From: a virus | Virus record (IMG/VR): IMGVR_UViG_3300042458_001375 | Coordinates: 1 to 48,647 of that record | Length of the DNA: 48,647 bases | Strand: one strand, 5' to 3' | In this document: positions 1 through 8,390 of the stretch, one piece after another | Numbering within the stretch: position 1 is the stretch's first letter | How the letters are laid out: each line of letters starts with the position of its first letter | Notes under the pieces: generated by a model | The model's database searches: none | The model's input: only the letters and a program-made list of their open reading frames with translations | What the model was told of the DNA's origin: nothing | Position numbers and translations under genes: made by a program

Positions 1-423
1 ATCATGCATAAGATTAAGATAAGCAAAACCAGCTGATATCATTCTATCAGACATAATCTCTTGTGTTAAATCACACTCAAAAACAGGTTGCCTAATTTTC
101 TTATAATCACCATACATATGAATTAGTCTTTGCTCCAAAAAGAAATGGACACTAGAACCAAGGTTTGCTGCATAGTTTGCACTTTCTGCCCATTCAGTCA
201 AATACTTTTGTGCTTTAACCTCATCCCCCTTTGCTTTTCTATGAGCAATCTCTTCTCCTGGAAATTCCTTGTAATATCTCTTAATTATTTTTGATACAGA
301 AGGATAATCACTTTTACCATTCATATGATATATGTGATCCTCCTCAATAAATGTCAAATTTAATTCTTCTTGTCTTTTAGCAACAATATCTCTAATATCC
401 TTTGCAACCTCATGTAAATTCAT
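1..423 (-). CDS. PD-(D/E)XK nuclease-like protein, N-terminal part (runs off the window)
   Basis: The frame is open from an ATG at 423 to the window edge, giving the first 141 residues of a longer protein. The N-terminal pattern (an EEDHIYHMNG stretch, then YPSVSKIIK, then GSSVHFFLEQ) resembles phage exonuclease or RecB-like proteins of the PD-(D/E)XK superfamily, where the GxxVHxxxE segment precedes the metal-binding residues. The D and ExK part of the active site would lie beyond the window, so catalysis cannot be checked. The start lies one base after the primase stop, so the two genes are probably translated together. A role in DNA end resection or recombination fits the neighbouring primase and RuvC-like nuclease, but this is inferred. 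Confidence 0.65.
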   Translation of the reverse strand, partial: MNLHEVAKDIRDIVAKRQEELNLTFIEEDHIYHMNGKSDYPSVSKIIKRYYKEFPGEEIAHRKAKGDEVKAQKYLTEWAESANYAANLGSSVHFFLEQRLIHMYGDYKKIRQPVFECDLTQEIMSDRMISAGFAYLNLMHD

Positions 424-424
424 T

Positions 425-1333
425 CTAATTAATTTTAATATAATATTTATCAATATCCCCCCTTAACTCACAAACATCTTTGTCATAAGGTAATTTAACC
501 ATCTTTATTCTATCATATAAATTCCCCCCATTTAACTCATTATATAATCTTAATGAATCCTTATAAGCATCCCCATCCAGACAAAGAATAATATCCTTCT
601 CTGCCTTTTCATACAATAAAGTAAATAACTTATTACTAAGATGCTTGCCCAATAATGGAATTGGATTGGGTAGAAATATACTATCAAAAACCCCTTCAGT
701 CAAATATATATCTTCTGACCAATTAATTAAATGTTCATTAAATATAATCTCATCTTTTGGGGCATTGGCATTCTTATATTTAATCTTTCTCTTAACCCAT
801 GATCTCCCCAAGAAATAATTTAATACCCCACCCTTATCATACGATGGAATTATTATTCTATAAGCAAAATCCCCTTTTACAGTATAACCAATGTTATATT
901 TTTTTATCATATCATCTGTTATTCCCCTATCAAGCAAATAATTGTATGCTTCTTTCCTAGGGATATGCAATGGATGAGAATCTTCAAAGGTAACAAACCC
1001 CTCTGGTAATCTTAATTTTGGATAAAAAATATCATTAACCTTTAAGTTCTCAGGTTTAACCAAATCATATAATCTCTTTTGCTTCTTTGTGCCAAATACA
1101 TCAAATAACTTGCCAAGTGGACCATGTGTCTTTTCAGAATCATCACCACAGCTCCAACAATGATATAAATGTTTTAATAGTGATACTTCAAGATTGCCTT
1201 TATTCTCCCCTTCATCGCAAAGGGGGCAATTATATGTGTATTGGTGTTTTGTGGTAAATGATTTGACTGGTTCACCAATCACATCACTTATCAAACCCAA
1301 TATAACTTCTATTTCTTTATCTTGATTCTCCAT
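425..1333 (-). CDS. DNA primase, DnaG type, with zinc finger and TOPRIM domain
   Basis: This 302-residue protein would make RNA primers for phage replication. A zinc-binding segment near the N terminus has C36-x2-C39 and C59-x2-C62, the usual place for a DnaG-type finger. The TOPRIM core follows, with the acidic residue in LTEGVFDS (E213) and the DxD motif in CLDGDAY (D253, D255), which bind metal in this family. It is much shorter than bacterial DnaG and has no helicase-binding or helicase domain, as is common for phage-encoded primases. The start is separated from the upstream RuvC-like gene by 28 bases that form a perfect hairpin. The stop is TAG, one base before the downstream nuclease start. 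Confidence 0.85.
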   Translation of the reverse strand: MENQDKEIEVILGLISDVIGEPVKSFTTKHQYTYNCPLCDEGENKGNLEVSLLKHLYHCWSCGDDSEKTHGPLGKLFDVFGTKKQKRLYDLVKPENLKVNDIFYPKLRLPEGFVTFEDSHPLHIPRKEAYNYLLDRGITDDMIKKYNIGYTVKGDFAYRIIIPSYDKGGVLNYFLGRSWVKRKIKYKNANAPKDEIIFNEHLINWSEDIYLTEGVFDSIFLPNPIPLLGKHLSNKLFTLLYEKAEKDIILCLDGDAYKDSLRLYNELNGGNLYDRIKMVKLPYDKDVCELRGDIDKYYIKIN

Positions 1334-1361
1334 TTCGCAAATATATGTAAGAATTTGCGAA
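1334..1361 (-). promoter_or_regulatory. Perfect 9-bp inverted repeat filling the ruvC-like/primase intergenic gap
   Basis: TTCGCAAAT (1334-1342) and ATTTGCGAA (1353-1361) are exact reverse complements around a 10-base loop. They occupy the whole space between the stop codon of the RuvC-like gene and the ATG of the primase. In the minus-strand transcript the hairpin abuts the primase start codon and would mask its leader. There is no U-run, so it is not a typical terminator. It may be a translational switch, an RNA-processing site or a protein-binding operator. Confidence 0.6.
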
Positions 1362-1964
1362 TTACCAAATGTTTTTCATCTTCATATATCCAAGGACTGC
1401 TGTATAAGCATCAGTTTGGTCAAAATTTTCTTTTTTCAAATTTCCCTTCTTGTCGTAATGCCAAGTGATTTGGGGTTCTTTCACTGCAACCAAATCCAAT
1501 ATTAATTTTTTCTTATCCATTGATTTGTCCAACCCCCCAAACAAAACTTCTTTACCGTTTTTATTCTTTTGAGTTAATTCTGGATAAGCAAACTTTCTTG
1601 CATTGTATGTTGAAATAAATTCTGGCATAATATTCAATACATCAAAAACTTCTTTACAAACTAATGTATTAAACCTCATTAATATACCAACAGTATTTAC
1701 ATTGTTTGAAGTTAATAATGGTTCTTCTATAATTACTTTTGTTATTCCAAGATTTTTATAATCTTCCAATTTTAATTTGAATAAAGTTGACTTAACAATA
1801 AGTTCTTCTATCTTTGAATTCATTTCTGATTTTGGAATTGGCGACAAATGTGTTAATTCCAATAATTTTTCAGAATTAGTATCAAACAAAGCAATTCCAA
1901 TTGTCTTTGTTGACACATCAAGTCCCAATACTTTGGGCGAATTAATATCTATTTTATTTACCAT
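1362..1964 (-). CDS. RuvC-like Holliday junction resolvase / RNase H-fold nuclease
   Basis: This 200-residue protein starts its fold with VLGLDVSTKTIGIAL, the first strand of the RuvC/RNase H fold carrying the first catalytic Asp (D16). VIIEEPLL (E80/E81) matches the second acidic position, and the C-terminal DQTDAYTAVLG (D182, D185) supplies the last acidic pair. Length and motif spacing fit phage RuvC-like resolvases, which cut branched DNA during recombination or before packaging. Its ATG overlaps the stop of the upstream tail gene by one base (TAATG), so it looks translationally coupled to a structural gene. The exact substrate (Holliday junction or another branched DNA) cannot be read from the sequence. 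Confidence 0.78.
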   Translation of the reverse strand: MVNKIDINSPKVLGLDVSTKTIGIALFDTNSEKLLELTHLSPIPKSEMNSKIEELIVKSTLFKLKLEDYKNLGITKVIIEEPLLTSNNVNTVGILMRFNTLVCKEVFDVLNIMPEFISTYNARKFAYPELTQKNKNGKEVLFGGLDKSMDKKKLILDLVAVKEPQITWHYDKKGNLKKENFDQTDAYTAVLGYMKMKNIW

Positions 1965-4153
1965 TAAAAATCTAAACTTATGTTAAATTGTTGATCCCCC
2001 AAAACTCTCTCAATAGGTGAACTTAATTTTGATATAACCATAAGTTCTTTGTTGGAATTGTAAAGTCCAATTTCAGTAATATACTTATTCTTACCAGTTA
2101 CATAAGTTGGATTTGTTGTTGTTGAAAATTGTGTTATAACAAGATTAACAGCATATTTCATTTCATATATTGTTGCCACAATTCCAGTTTGAATGTTTCC
2201 ATAAAAATAATATTCATCCCCAAAATTTAACTTTGTTGGTTGACTATTTAAAGGAACATCAATGAATTTTGCCAAATCATATATTGTTGCAGCTGTGTAA
2301 TTTGATTCTGTAATAACAAATGTTGTTTTAGTTAAACCTGATTCTGGGATATATCCATTTATTTTTGTTGAAGCAATCTGGCTTGTAAAATCAATTATTC
2401 TCCATTGGTTTGGTTCTGGCAAACTATTTGTATTTGTTCTTTGTGCCAAAATTTTAATTTCATTTGCTGAAAAACCTGACAAACTATTATTTGTATATAA
2501 AAATGGAAATTCTTCCCCAAATTTAACCGCAACATTCTGAGCTGTTATTGTACAACCAGTATCAGGACCAACAATATTTTGATAATAATTGCAATGTAAT
2601 GAATTTGTAAACCCTGTTGAATCCAAACGATATGTAACCCATAAAGTTTTTCCATCCCCAGTCAAAACACCAATATCATTTGATGTATCTGTATCAAATA
2701 AATTTGGTGTTATTAAACTAACTTCTGGTGCAGGTAATGTCCAATTCCTATTTGATTTATATGACAATGCCGCAACCAATTCATCATCATCAATAACCAC
2801 AATTTTACTATCAGGAAAAACCCTTCCTACTCTATTTAACTCATTTTTTGAATTTTCATTTGTATCCCATAAATTAAAGAAACGAATGCCCGGCTGATTC
2901 ATATCAGAATTCTTTGTTGATTTGATATAATATGGAATAGATTTACCTGGTTCATTTGGGGGATCAATATAAAAACTTTGCCCAATACTTGAACCATCAG
3001 ACTTATGCCACATCAATGTTGGAATTGTTAATTTAAATTTTCTTGCCAAATCATTAGTATCCTTTGGGTCAGCAACATCAAATGGCATTGTTGCAAATTT
3101 TTCCCCATAAACATTATCAATAGATTGATTTGTATAATGAATTACTGCAACTGCTTTTTGATTTTTTGATTCAACAATAATTTTATTCAATCTTGAATCA
3201 TAATAATAAACTGCACCATTATCACTTGATAATGTTTGCCCAGAATTTGAATACAAATATTCTTTTGTTCCCAAATATGATTGTGATCCATATTTTGTAT
3301 AATCCTCATAAGTATCCCCTGTTATTCCTGCCACAGTTTGCGACCAAGGAATATTCATATTCCAAACTCTTGTATCTACTGTTGCTGATGTATCACAAAT
3401 CGTTTCATAATTAAAAACATCATTTGACCAATTTGGCATTGGTGTAACACTATCATATAACGCAGTCATCCCTGATGGATAAATTAAACATCTTGCTATC
3501 TCACCTCCACTTGTCTTTGCTGAATATATTGGTAGGTTTCTATCCAATCCAACAATATAATTACTACCACTTATTGTTGATGCACTAATCTTATAAGTCA
3601 ATATTGGAAAAGAATTTCTTATGCTACCACAATCCCCAACACCATCTAAAATAATGGTAAGAAAATCACCAACTTTTGGAACACCAGTTGTTGCTGAACA
3701 TGTATTTGCTGATAACAATAAACTTGTTTGACCAGTTATTGTTGGCATACTTGCAATATAATTTGATGAAACCGTATATGCTGATGTTGTCTGGGCTGAA
3801 TATGTTGTAACTCCACTAACAAAAAATCCCTTATCTGTTGCCAAATTATAAAATTCCTTTATTGTTGACTCATTAAATGGAATTCCATATGTTGTACCAA
3901 TTGCACCATTTAGAAAGTAGGGATATTTTACATTTTGTTTGTTAACATTATACCCACCAGCATTATCATTATGCTCGCAAAAAGCTGGCATTAATACATT
4001 ATTATTTGTAATATTATCTCCAATATAATCAATCTCACTATCTCCAACTTGGAAATAAGAAATATTGAACAACCCCTTTGATATTGCCTTCCTACCAACA
4101 TCAGTTATTCTTGTAATTATTTTTCCAGATGTATTTTTTAAAATATAACTCAT
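1964..4153 (-). CDS. Tail fibre or baseplate-periphery protein
   Basis: This 729-residue protein has an N terminus typical of phage tail-fibre or tail-collar proteins: TDVGRKAISKGLFNISYFQVGD, a pattern in which a short helix is followed by a strand ending in GD. The C-terminal segment YITEIGLYNSNKELMVISK resembles the conserved end of the same fibre domain, with a long Ser/Thr- and Asn-rich insertion between. No enzymatic motif was recognised and no collagen-like repeats are present. It lies downstream of a run of SprB/FISUMP virion-type proteins and is joined by TAATG to the RuvC-like gene. It is probably a virion protein; its exact place in the tail is unknown. Confidence 0.6.
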   Translation of the reverse strand: MSYILKNTSGKIITRITDVGRKAISKGLFNISYFQVGDSEIDYIGDNITNNNVLMPAFCEHNDNAGGYNVNKQNVKYPYFLNGAIGTTYGIPFNESTIKEFYNLATDKGFFVSGVTTYSAQTTSAYTVSSNYIASMPTITGQTSLLLSANTCSATTGVPKVGDFLTIILDGVGDCGSIRNSFPILTYKISASTISGSNYIVGLDRNLPIYSAKTSGGEIARCLIYPSGMTALYDSVTPMPNWSNDVFNYETICDTSATVDTRVWNMNIPWSQTVAGITGDTYEDYTKYGSQSYLGTKEYLYSNSGQTLSSDNGAVYYYDSRLNKIIVESKNQKAVAVIHYTNQSIDNVYGEKFATMPFDVADPKDTNDLARKFKLTIPTLMWHKSDGSSIGQSFYIDPPNEPGKSIPYYIKSTKNSDMNQPGIRFFNLWDTNENSKNELNRVGRVFPDSKIVVIDDDELVAALSYKSNRNWTLPAPEVSLITPNLFDTDTSNDIGVLTGDGKTLWVTYRLDSTGFTNSLHCNYYQNIVGPDTGCTITAQNVAVKFGEEFPFLYTNNSLSGFSANEIKILAQRTNTNSLPEPNQWRIIDFTSQIASTKINGYIPESGLTKTTFVITESNYTAATIYDLAKFIDVPLNSQPTKLNFGDEYYFYGNIQTGIVATIYEMKYAVNLVITQFSTTTNPTYVTGKNKYITEIGLYNSNKELMVISKLSSPIERVLGDQQFNISLDF

Positions 4154-4169
4154 TATCTTTTATATATAA

Positions 4170-5225
4170 TTATTTAATATGTGAATTTATTCCAACATAA
4201 TTTTGAGAATTAAATATTATCTCACAACATCTGCAAGTATTTATCTTGGCTGAATCAATTCTTATTGTATTTTTTTGTTCCACCTTTGTTGAGCAACCAT
4301 TTGAATCCACTTGATAACCATTATTATTTATAATGGATGTTGTTGTCCCTGTTAATGTATCTCCACTAATTATTGTTGTTGAATAAGTTAATGCTGAATA
4401 TGTGGTATTAATCAAATTTGGCGAACAATATGGTCTGTTTGTTGCCAATGAATTTGATATTATGTTTGGAGTTAACAAAGAATTATTTTTATAAACTGAA
4501 ATAATATTGTTTGTACTTGCTGAACCTGGTTGGTATAATGAAGTTTCAAGATTTGCATTCATTGTTAATGTTAATACATGTCCAGCCTTTAACTCTGGAT
4601 TAATATTTAATTTCCATGTTGTTTGAATTGTATCATCTGATATAAATTGCTCTGAAATATTTGATAAATTAATTTCATATCTTGATAATTCATTTTCTGA
4701 AGAAACATTTGAAACAATTGAAGCTACACCACCTGTTTGACCTGAAACATATAAATTATATTGGCCTTCACAAATACCCTTAAAAATTGGTGAACTTGAA
4801 TATGTTTGACCATTATTTATTGAATATACATAAGGCTTAATGCCCCCTAAAGATGATGCCACAATAACACCATCACAATTTCCAACACAACTATTGTTTG
4901 TTATTTTTGACCTTAATAAAATGGGTGAATATCCATCACATTCACCATATGTAACCAAAACATCATTCTTTGGTGCAACACCCCTTATTTTCCAATCACT
5001 TGTTGGTATATCACTTGAATTTACACTTCTTAATGCTGTATTTGTAACTCCTGTCCAATTTAAAACTTCCCAATATTTATTACTTAAATTCCAAATTATT
5101 GTCATTGAACTTCCTGTTGAATGCCAATAATTTTTGCCATTTGTTATTCCACTATATTGAAAATTATATGGACCTATAATATCATTCTCAAAATAAACAT
5201 TCAAACACAAATCATTAATTGCCAT
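4170..5225 (-). CDS. SprB-repeat-containing virion-type protein
   Basis: This 351-residue protein is not a known enzyme. Residues about 112-170 form one SprB-like repeat: NSCVGNCDGVIVASSLGGIKPYVYS, a GQTYSSSPIFKGICEGQYNLYV segment and a terminal Gly-rich turn. SprB repeats are known from the gliding adhesin SprB and other secreted Bacteroidota proteins. The rest is a beta-rich, Asn/Ser/Thr-rich chain with a small cysteine cluster near the end (NTCRCCEI). There is no signal peptide or Por-secretion C-terminal domain, which argues for a virion protein rather than a secreted host protein. It lies three bases from the FISUMP gene upstream. Its likely role is binding to the host surface, by inference from the domain. 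Confidence 0.6.
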   Translation of the reverse strand: MAINDLCLNVYFENDIIGPYNFQYSGITNGKNYWHSTGSSMTIIWNLSNKYWEVLNWTGVTNTALRSVNSSDIPTSDWKIRGVAPKNDVLVTYGECDGYSPILLRSKITNNSCVGNCDGVIVASSLGGIKPYVYSINNGQTYSSSPIFKGICEGQYNLYVSGQTGGVASIVSNVSSENELSRYEINLSNISEQFISDDTIQTTWKLNINPELKAGHVLTLTMNANLETSLYQPGSASTNNIISVYKNNSLLTPNIISNSLATNRPYCSPNLINTTYSALTYSTTIISGDTLTGTTTSIINNNGYQVDSNGCSTKVEQKNTIRIDSAKINTCRCCEIIFNSQNYVGINSHIK

Positions 5226-5228
5226 ATA

Positions 5229-6359
5229 TTAATCTTTTTTTAATCTAACAGAATAAAATGAATTCAACCCAACATTTTCAATATAACTCATTGATAATTC
5301 ATTATATGAAAACAATCCAATATAATTTTTATTTGCAAAACCAGTATTGGTAGTTGTCCAATAATATCCATTAATTTTATTATTTATGAAATTATTATTT
5401 ATCAAACCACCACCACCAACCAATGAGAAATTATATAAGTCTTCTGCACCCAAATTTGGTTCAAACCATAAATTGCGTTCTTTTAATTTACCACCACCAC
5501 TCACACCATTAATTTCTGATGCCAAAAATATATTATCCCACTCAGTTTTTGTTGGTATATGGTATCCATTTGGTGCCAAATTTCTTGCATCTGTAATAGC
5601 AGCATAATTATATAGATAACCATAAATATCCCCAAGCCCTGAATTGAAATTATAATAGGTATATGCTGGTCCTGAAATATTATTTAAGTCTGTTGTTGAT
5701 GCAACAAATGGTATATCTGTCCCATCTCTAAATGTTGTTACTTTCAAATTTTCTATTGCCCAAGTACCACCAGATGCTGTAACAATATCTAAACATTTTG
5801 TTCTCCCTGTAACAACACCTAAATCACTAATTGAATGGCAAAAATTATTATATTTTAATTTCCTATAACTTGTATCCCCTGATGGCCAAATATTAATTCC
5901 AGCCTCACATTTTGATTTTGAATCTGCACTACTTGACCCCCTATATAATGTACTATTTAATTCACCAAATGTATTACCTCTTGCATATACAAAAAAGGTA
6001 AGACTTAATGTGCTTGATGAACATATATAATCACAAGTTGTGTTACCAGTATCATTTAAAAAATTACGAAACGGGAAAAATCTTGTACAATAAGTTGGTT
6101 CAACTGGATCCTCAATAATTTTTGTTAAACTAATGCTCTGACCAGAATCTGGATTATTAACCAATATAATATAATCTCCAGATGCCAGACCTGTTAATAT
6201 ATTTCCTGTATTTAATTTACCATTAACATTTATAATATACCCACCTAACCCACCTGATACTAATATTTCAAGCGACCCATCCTTTCTACCAATACCAGAT
6301 GTTTTTTTAACATTCACATCAACGCTTAATGGGTATATTGTAATAATATCTTCTGCCAT
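5229..6359 (-). CDS. SprB-like plus C-terminal FISUMP-domain protein
   Basis: This 376-residue protein begins with an SprB-like half repeat (DGSLEILVSGGLGGYIINVNG, then GLASGDYIILVN). From about residue 205 it carries a Fibrobacter-succinogenes-major-paralogous (FISUMP) domain: WAIENLKVTTFRDG, YGYLYNYAAI, PNGYHIPTKTEWDNI, a GGKLKE/W pair, then YWTTT and a closing YSVRLKKD. FISUMP domains are typical of surface lipoproteins and adhesins in Bacteroidota and Fibrobacteres, and of some phage proteins. The last 60 residues are rich in Asn, Tyr and Ser around YWTTTNTG. No lipoprotein signal is present. Inferred role: a host-recognition or tail-decoration protein. A second FISUMP gene lies at 34943-35848. 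Confidence 0.7.
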   Translation of the reverse strand: MAEDIITIYPLSVDVNVKKTSGIGRKDGSLEILVSGGLGGYIINVNGKLNTGNILTGLASGDYIILVNNPDSGQSISLTKIIEDPVEPTYCTRFFPFRNFLNDTGNTTCDYICSSSTLSLTFFVYARGNTFGELNSTLYRGSSSADSKSKCEAGINIWPSGDTSYRKLKYNNFCHSISDLGVVTGRTKCLDIVTASGGTWAIENLKVTTFRDGTDIPFVASTTDLNNISGPAYTYYNFNSGLGDIYGYLYNYAAITDARNLAPNGYHIPTKTEWDNIFLASEINGVSGGGKLKERNLWFEPNLGAEDLYNFSLVGGGGLINNNFINNKINGYYWTTTNTGFANKNYIGLFSYNELSMSYIENVGLNSFYSVRLKKD

Positions 6360-6370
6360 ATATAATATAT

Positions 6371-8017
6371 TTAACTCAAATTATTTAAACAATTCACACA
6401 ATCAATGAATGTTCCCCCATTTGTATCAAAATAATTTCCCGTATATGTGAAATAATTTATATTACCAACTGGAGTATATGATTTATCAAATGCACCCAAA
6501 TATGTCCAACAATTATTATCAGAATCCTTAATAACAAAACCAATAGGAATACCAATTCCAATATTCTGAATTAATTGTGAATTAATTGTATTTCCATCCA
6601 AAGGAATGCAACTCTCAAATACATGTAAAAGATTTGATGTTGGAGATGGTGTTAATGTAATACTTGGTGTAATTGTTACGCTTGGGGTCATTGTCATAGT
6701 TGGTGTTGGTGTTGGTGTTATTGCACAACTTGAACACGTTGTTCCAGTATAAACATTCAATATTGTTTGAATGCTAATATTTGAACTACCAGTAGATTCA
6801 TTCCTATCATATGTGAAGCACCTCTGGACACCATTGTTTGATGTTCTGATAATGTCCCCCACTTTAATTGGAACCCCACTTAAAATCAAATCTTGTGTTG
6901 TATACACTTCCTCATTTGTATTACAATCAACCAATACCCTAACACCTTTAAAACTAAACACTCTACTCATCATCTCATAATTCAAACTTCCACCAATCAA
7001 TCTATCATTTGTTGCTGTTACAGAAGGGGTCATTGATGGGGTAGAACTTGGATATGCATAAGTATATGCTGACATCCCCACATTAACTGCCAATCCCCCA
7101 GTTGAAGATGGTGTTATTGTCATTGTTGGGGTTATAGTTGGAGTTGGGGTAATAGTTGGGGTTGGAGTTGTTGAAGCAGATAACTCACAATTAAAATATG
7201 CAGAAAAATCAACAATATCACAAGATGCTGGGCTTGGGGTTGGTGTTGGACAATTTCCACTAAACACAATACCCTCATATAAATCAGGATTAAGTTCCCC
7301 ATAACAAGGTGATTTACCAGTTAATAAACAAGAACCACCCAAAGAACCACTTAAACACCATTGTTCCAAATCTGTATTAAAATAAATGACACCACTTGTT
7401 TCACCAGTATAATAAACATAATCATCATATAAAACATCAGCAACAGAAAAATTACCAACATTTGTACCCAAAATAGAATAAGTTGGCGATACACAAAAAT
7501 CTTGTATGGCATCACCTGGGGATACACCGGGGTTAAAAGGCACTTGGAATACCTCAACCACTTCTGGCTCAACAACCTCTTCAACTTCCTCAATTATTTC
7601 ATGCACAAAAACCTCTTGAATTTCCTCAATTACTTCAGGTTCAACAATCTCTTCAACTTCCTCAATTATTTTATACACAAAAATCTCTTGAACTTCCTCA
7701 ATCACTTCTGGCTCAACAACCTCTTGAACTTCCTCAACCACTTCTGGTTCAATAATCTCTTCAACCTCCTCAATTATTTTATGCACAAAAACCTCTTGAA
7801 TTTCCTCAATCACTTCTGGACACTGCCTCTGTTGAACAAATAATGTACCATCTGAATCAAACAAATCACCAATTTCAGCATATTCAATAACACTTGCAAA
7901 TCCACTAAAATAAATGCCATCTATACTAAAAACATCCCCTACATTTGGATTTACAGCCTTCAAATTAAATCTAAACTTATAATCCCCCGCACAATCTTTG
8001 AATAAAGTTACCCCCAT
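6371..8017 (-). CDS. Repeat-rich virion-type protein with E/V repeats and PT-rich linkers
   Basis: This 548-residue protein has four visible parts. The N-terminal 65 residues form a compact domain with two GDxF segments. Residues about 68-156 consist of 24-residue repeats of the type PEVIEEIQEVFVHKIIEEVEE, plus one 12-residue half unit. Two cysteine-containing domains then alternate with threonine/proline linkers (TPTPTITPT type, around residues 286-330 and 437-465). The C-terminal domain ends in a CVNC motif. The acidic, alternating E/V repeat suggests a rod, either amphipathic strand or helix. The PT linkers match those in the proteins at 25242, 26688 and 35850, so these probably form one family of virion appendage proteins. 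The function is unknown. Confidence 0.55.
   Translation of the reverse strand: MGVTLFKDCAGDYKFRFNLKAVNPNVGDVFSIDGIYFSGFASVIEYAEIGDLFDSDGTLFVQQRQCPEVIEEIQEVFVHKIIEEVEEIIEPEVVEEVQEVVEPEVIEEVQEIFVYKIIEEVEEIVEPEVIEEIQEVFVHEIIEEVEEVVEPEVVEVFQVPFNPGVSPGDAIQDFCVSPTYSILGTNVGNFSVADVLYDDYVYYTGETSGVIYFNTDLEQWCLSGSLGGSCLLTGKSPCYGELNPDLYEGIVFSGNCPTPTPSPASCDIVDFSAYFNCELSASTTPTPTITPTPTITPTMTITPSSTGGLAVNVGMSAYTYAYPSSTPSMTPSVTATNDRLIGGSLNYEMMSRVFSFKGVRVLVDCNTNEEVYTTQDLILSGVPIKVGDIIRTSNNGVQRCFTYDRNESTGSSNISIQTILNVYTGTTCSSCAITPTPTPTMTMTPSVTITPSITLTPSPTSNLLHVFESCIPLDGNTINSQLIQNIGIGIPIGFVIKDSDNNCWTYLGAFDKSYTPVGNINYFTYTGNYFDTNGGTFIDCVNCLNNLS
7549..7816 (-). repeat. Imperfect 72-bp tandem repeat coding acidic E/V units
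   Basis: Within the 548-residue gene, units beginning PEVIEEIQEV or PEVVEEVQEV recur every 24 codons, with one shortened 12-codon unit. The nucleotide copies are similar but not identical, indicating slippage or unequal exchange followed by drift. Confidence 0.75.
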
Positions 8018-8023
8018 ATTAAA

Positions 8024-8251
8024 TTAGTTGTTTGAAACATTTACCACACTTGTTATTAATCTATTATTATTATCAATAATCTTAACAAGGTATTGGATAT
8101 TATTATCTATTGGTTTTGGTAAATCAAAAGAATATGTGGTTCCAGAAATGGTATTTATATAAATACAATCATTTATAGATGGTTGACAAATATAAATATC
8201 ATAAGGGCTTTGCCCAGTTATACCAAAAATGTTAACACTTATATTTGTCAT
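8024..8251 (-). CDS. Small SprB-like half-domain protein
   Basis: This 75-residue protein begins MTNISVNIFGITGQSPYDIYIC. The pattern closely parallels the start of the 183-residue protein at 26688-27239 (MTNIIISSISGATPLNIYVSD) and its internal second copy. All three look like a short beta-sandwich half of an SprB-type repeat in which a G-x-x-P-x-x-I-Y-I core is kept. The gene heads a minus-strand unit running to the left end, with the TATTTATA element 18 bases upstream of its ATG, and lies six bases from the next gene. It is probably a small structural or adaptor subunit; no direct functional evidence was seen. Confidence 0.5.
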   Translation of the reverse strand: MTNISVNIFGITGQSPYDIYICQPSINDCIYINTISGTTYSFDLPKPIDNNIQYLVKIIDNNNRLITSVVNVSNN

Positions 8252-8269
8252 GTAAAATAGTATTTAAGA

Positions 8270-8277
8270 TATAAATA
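8270..8277 (-). promoter_or_regulatory. TATTTATA element, candidate phage promoter
   Basis: On the minus strand this reads TATTTATA, 18 bases before the ATG at 8251. The 139-base divergent gap 8252-8390 also serves the plus-strand glycosyltransferase, whose own A-rich leader lacks this element. Nothing else recognisable lies in the gap. Confidence 0.4.
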
Positions 8278-8390
8278 TTAAGTAATGTATAATATCCATA
8301 TAAAAATATAAATTAAAATTAATAATTTTACATATTAAAATATTGATTTGTATGAAAATTATATTATTTTAAAAATAAAAAAATAAAAAA

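Noticed and set aside
7502-7843. Plus-strand 113-codon frame opposite the E/V repeat
   Set aside because: A Leu/Asn/Phe-rich shadow of the acidic repeat, with no leader.
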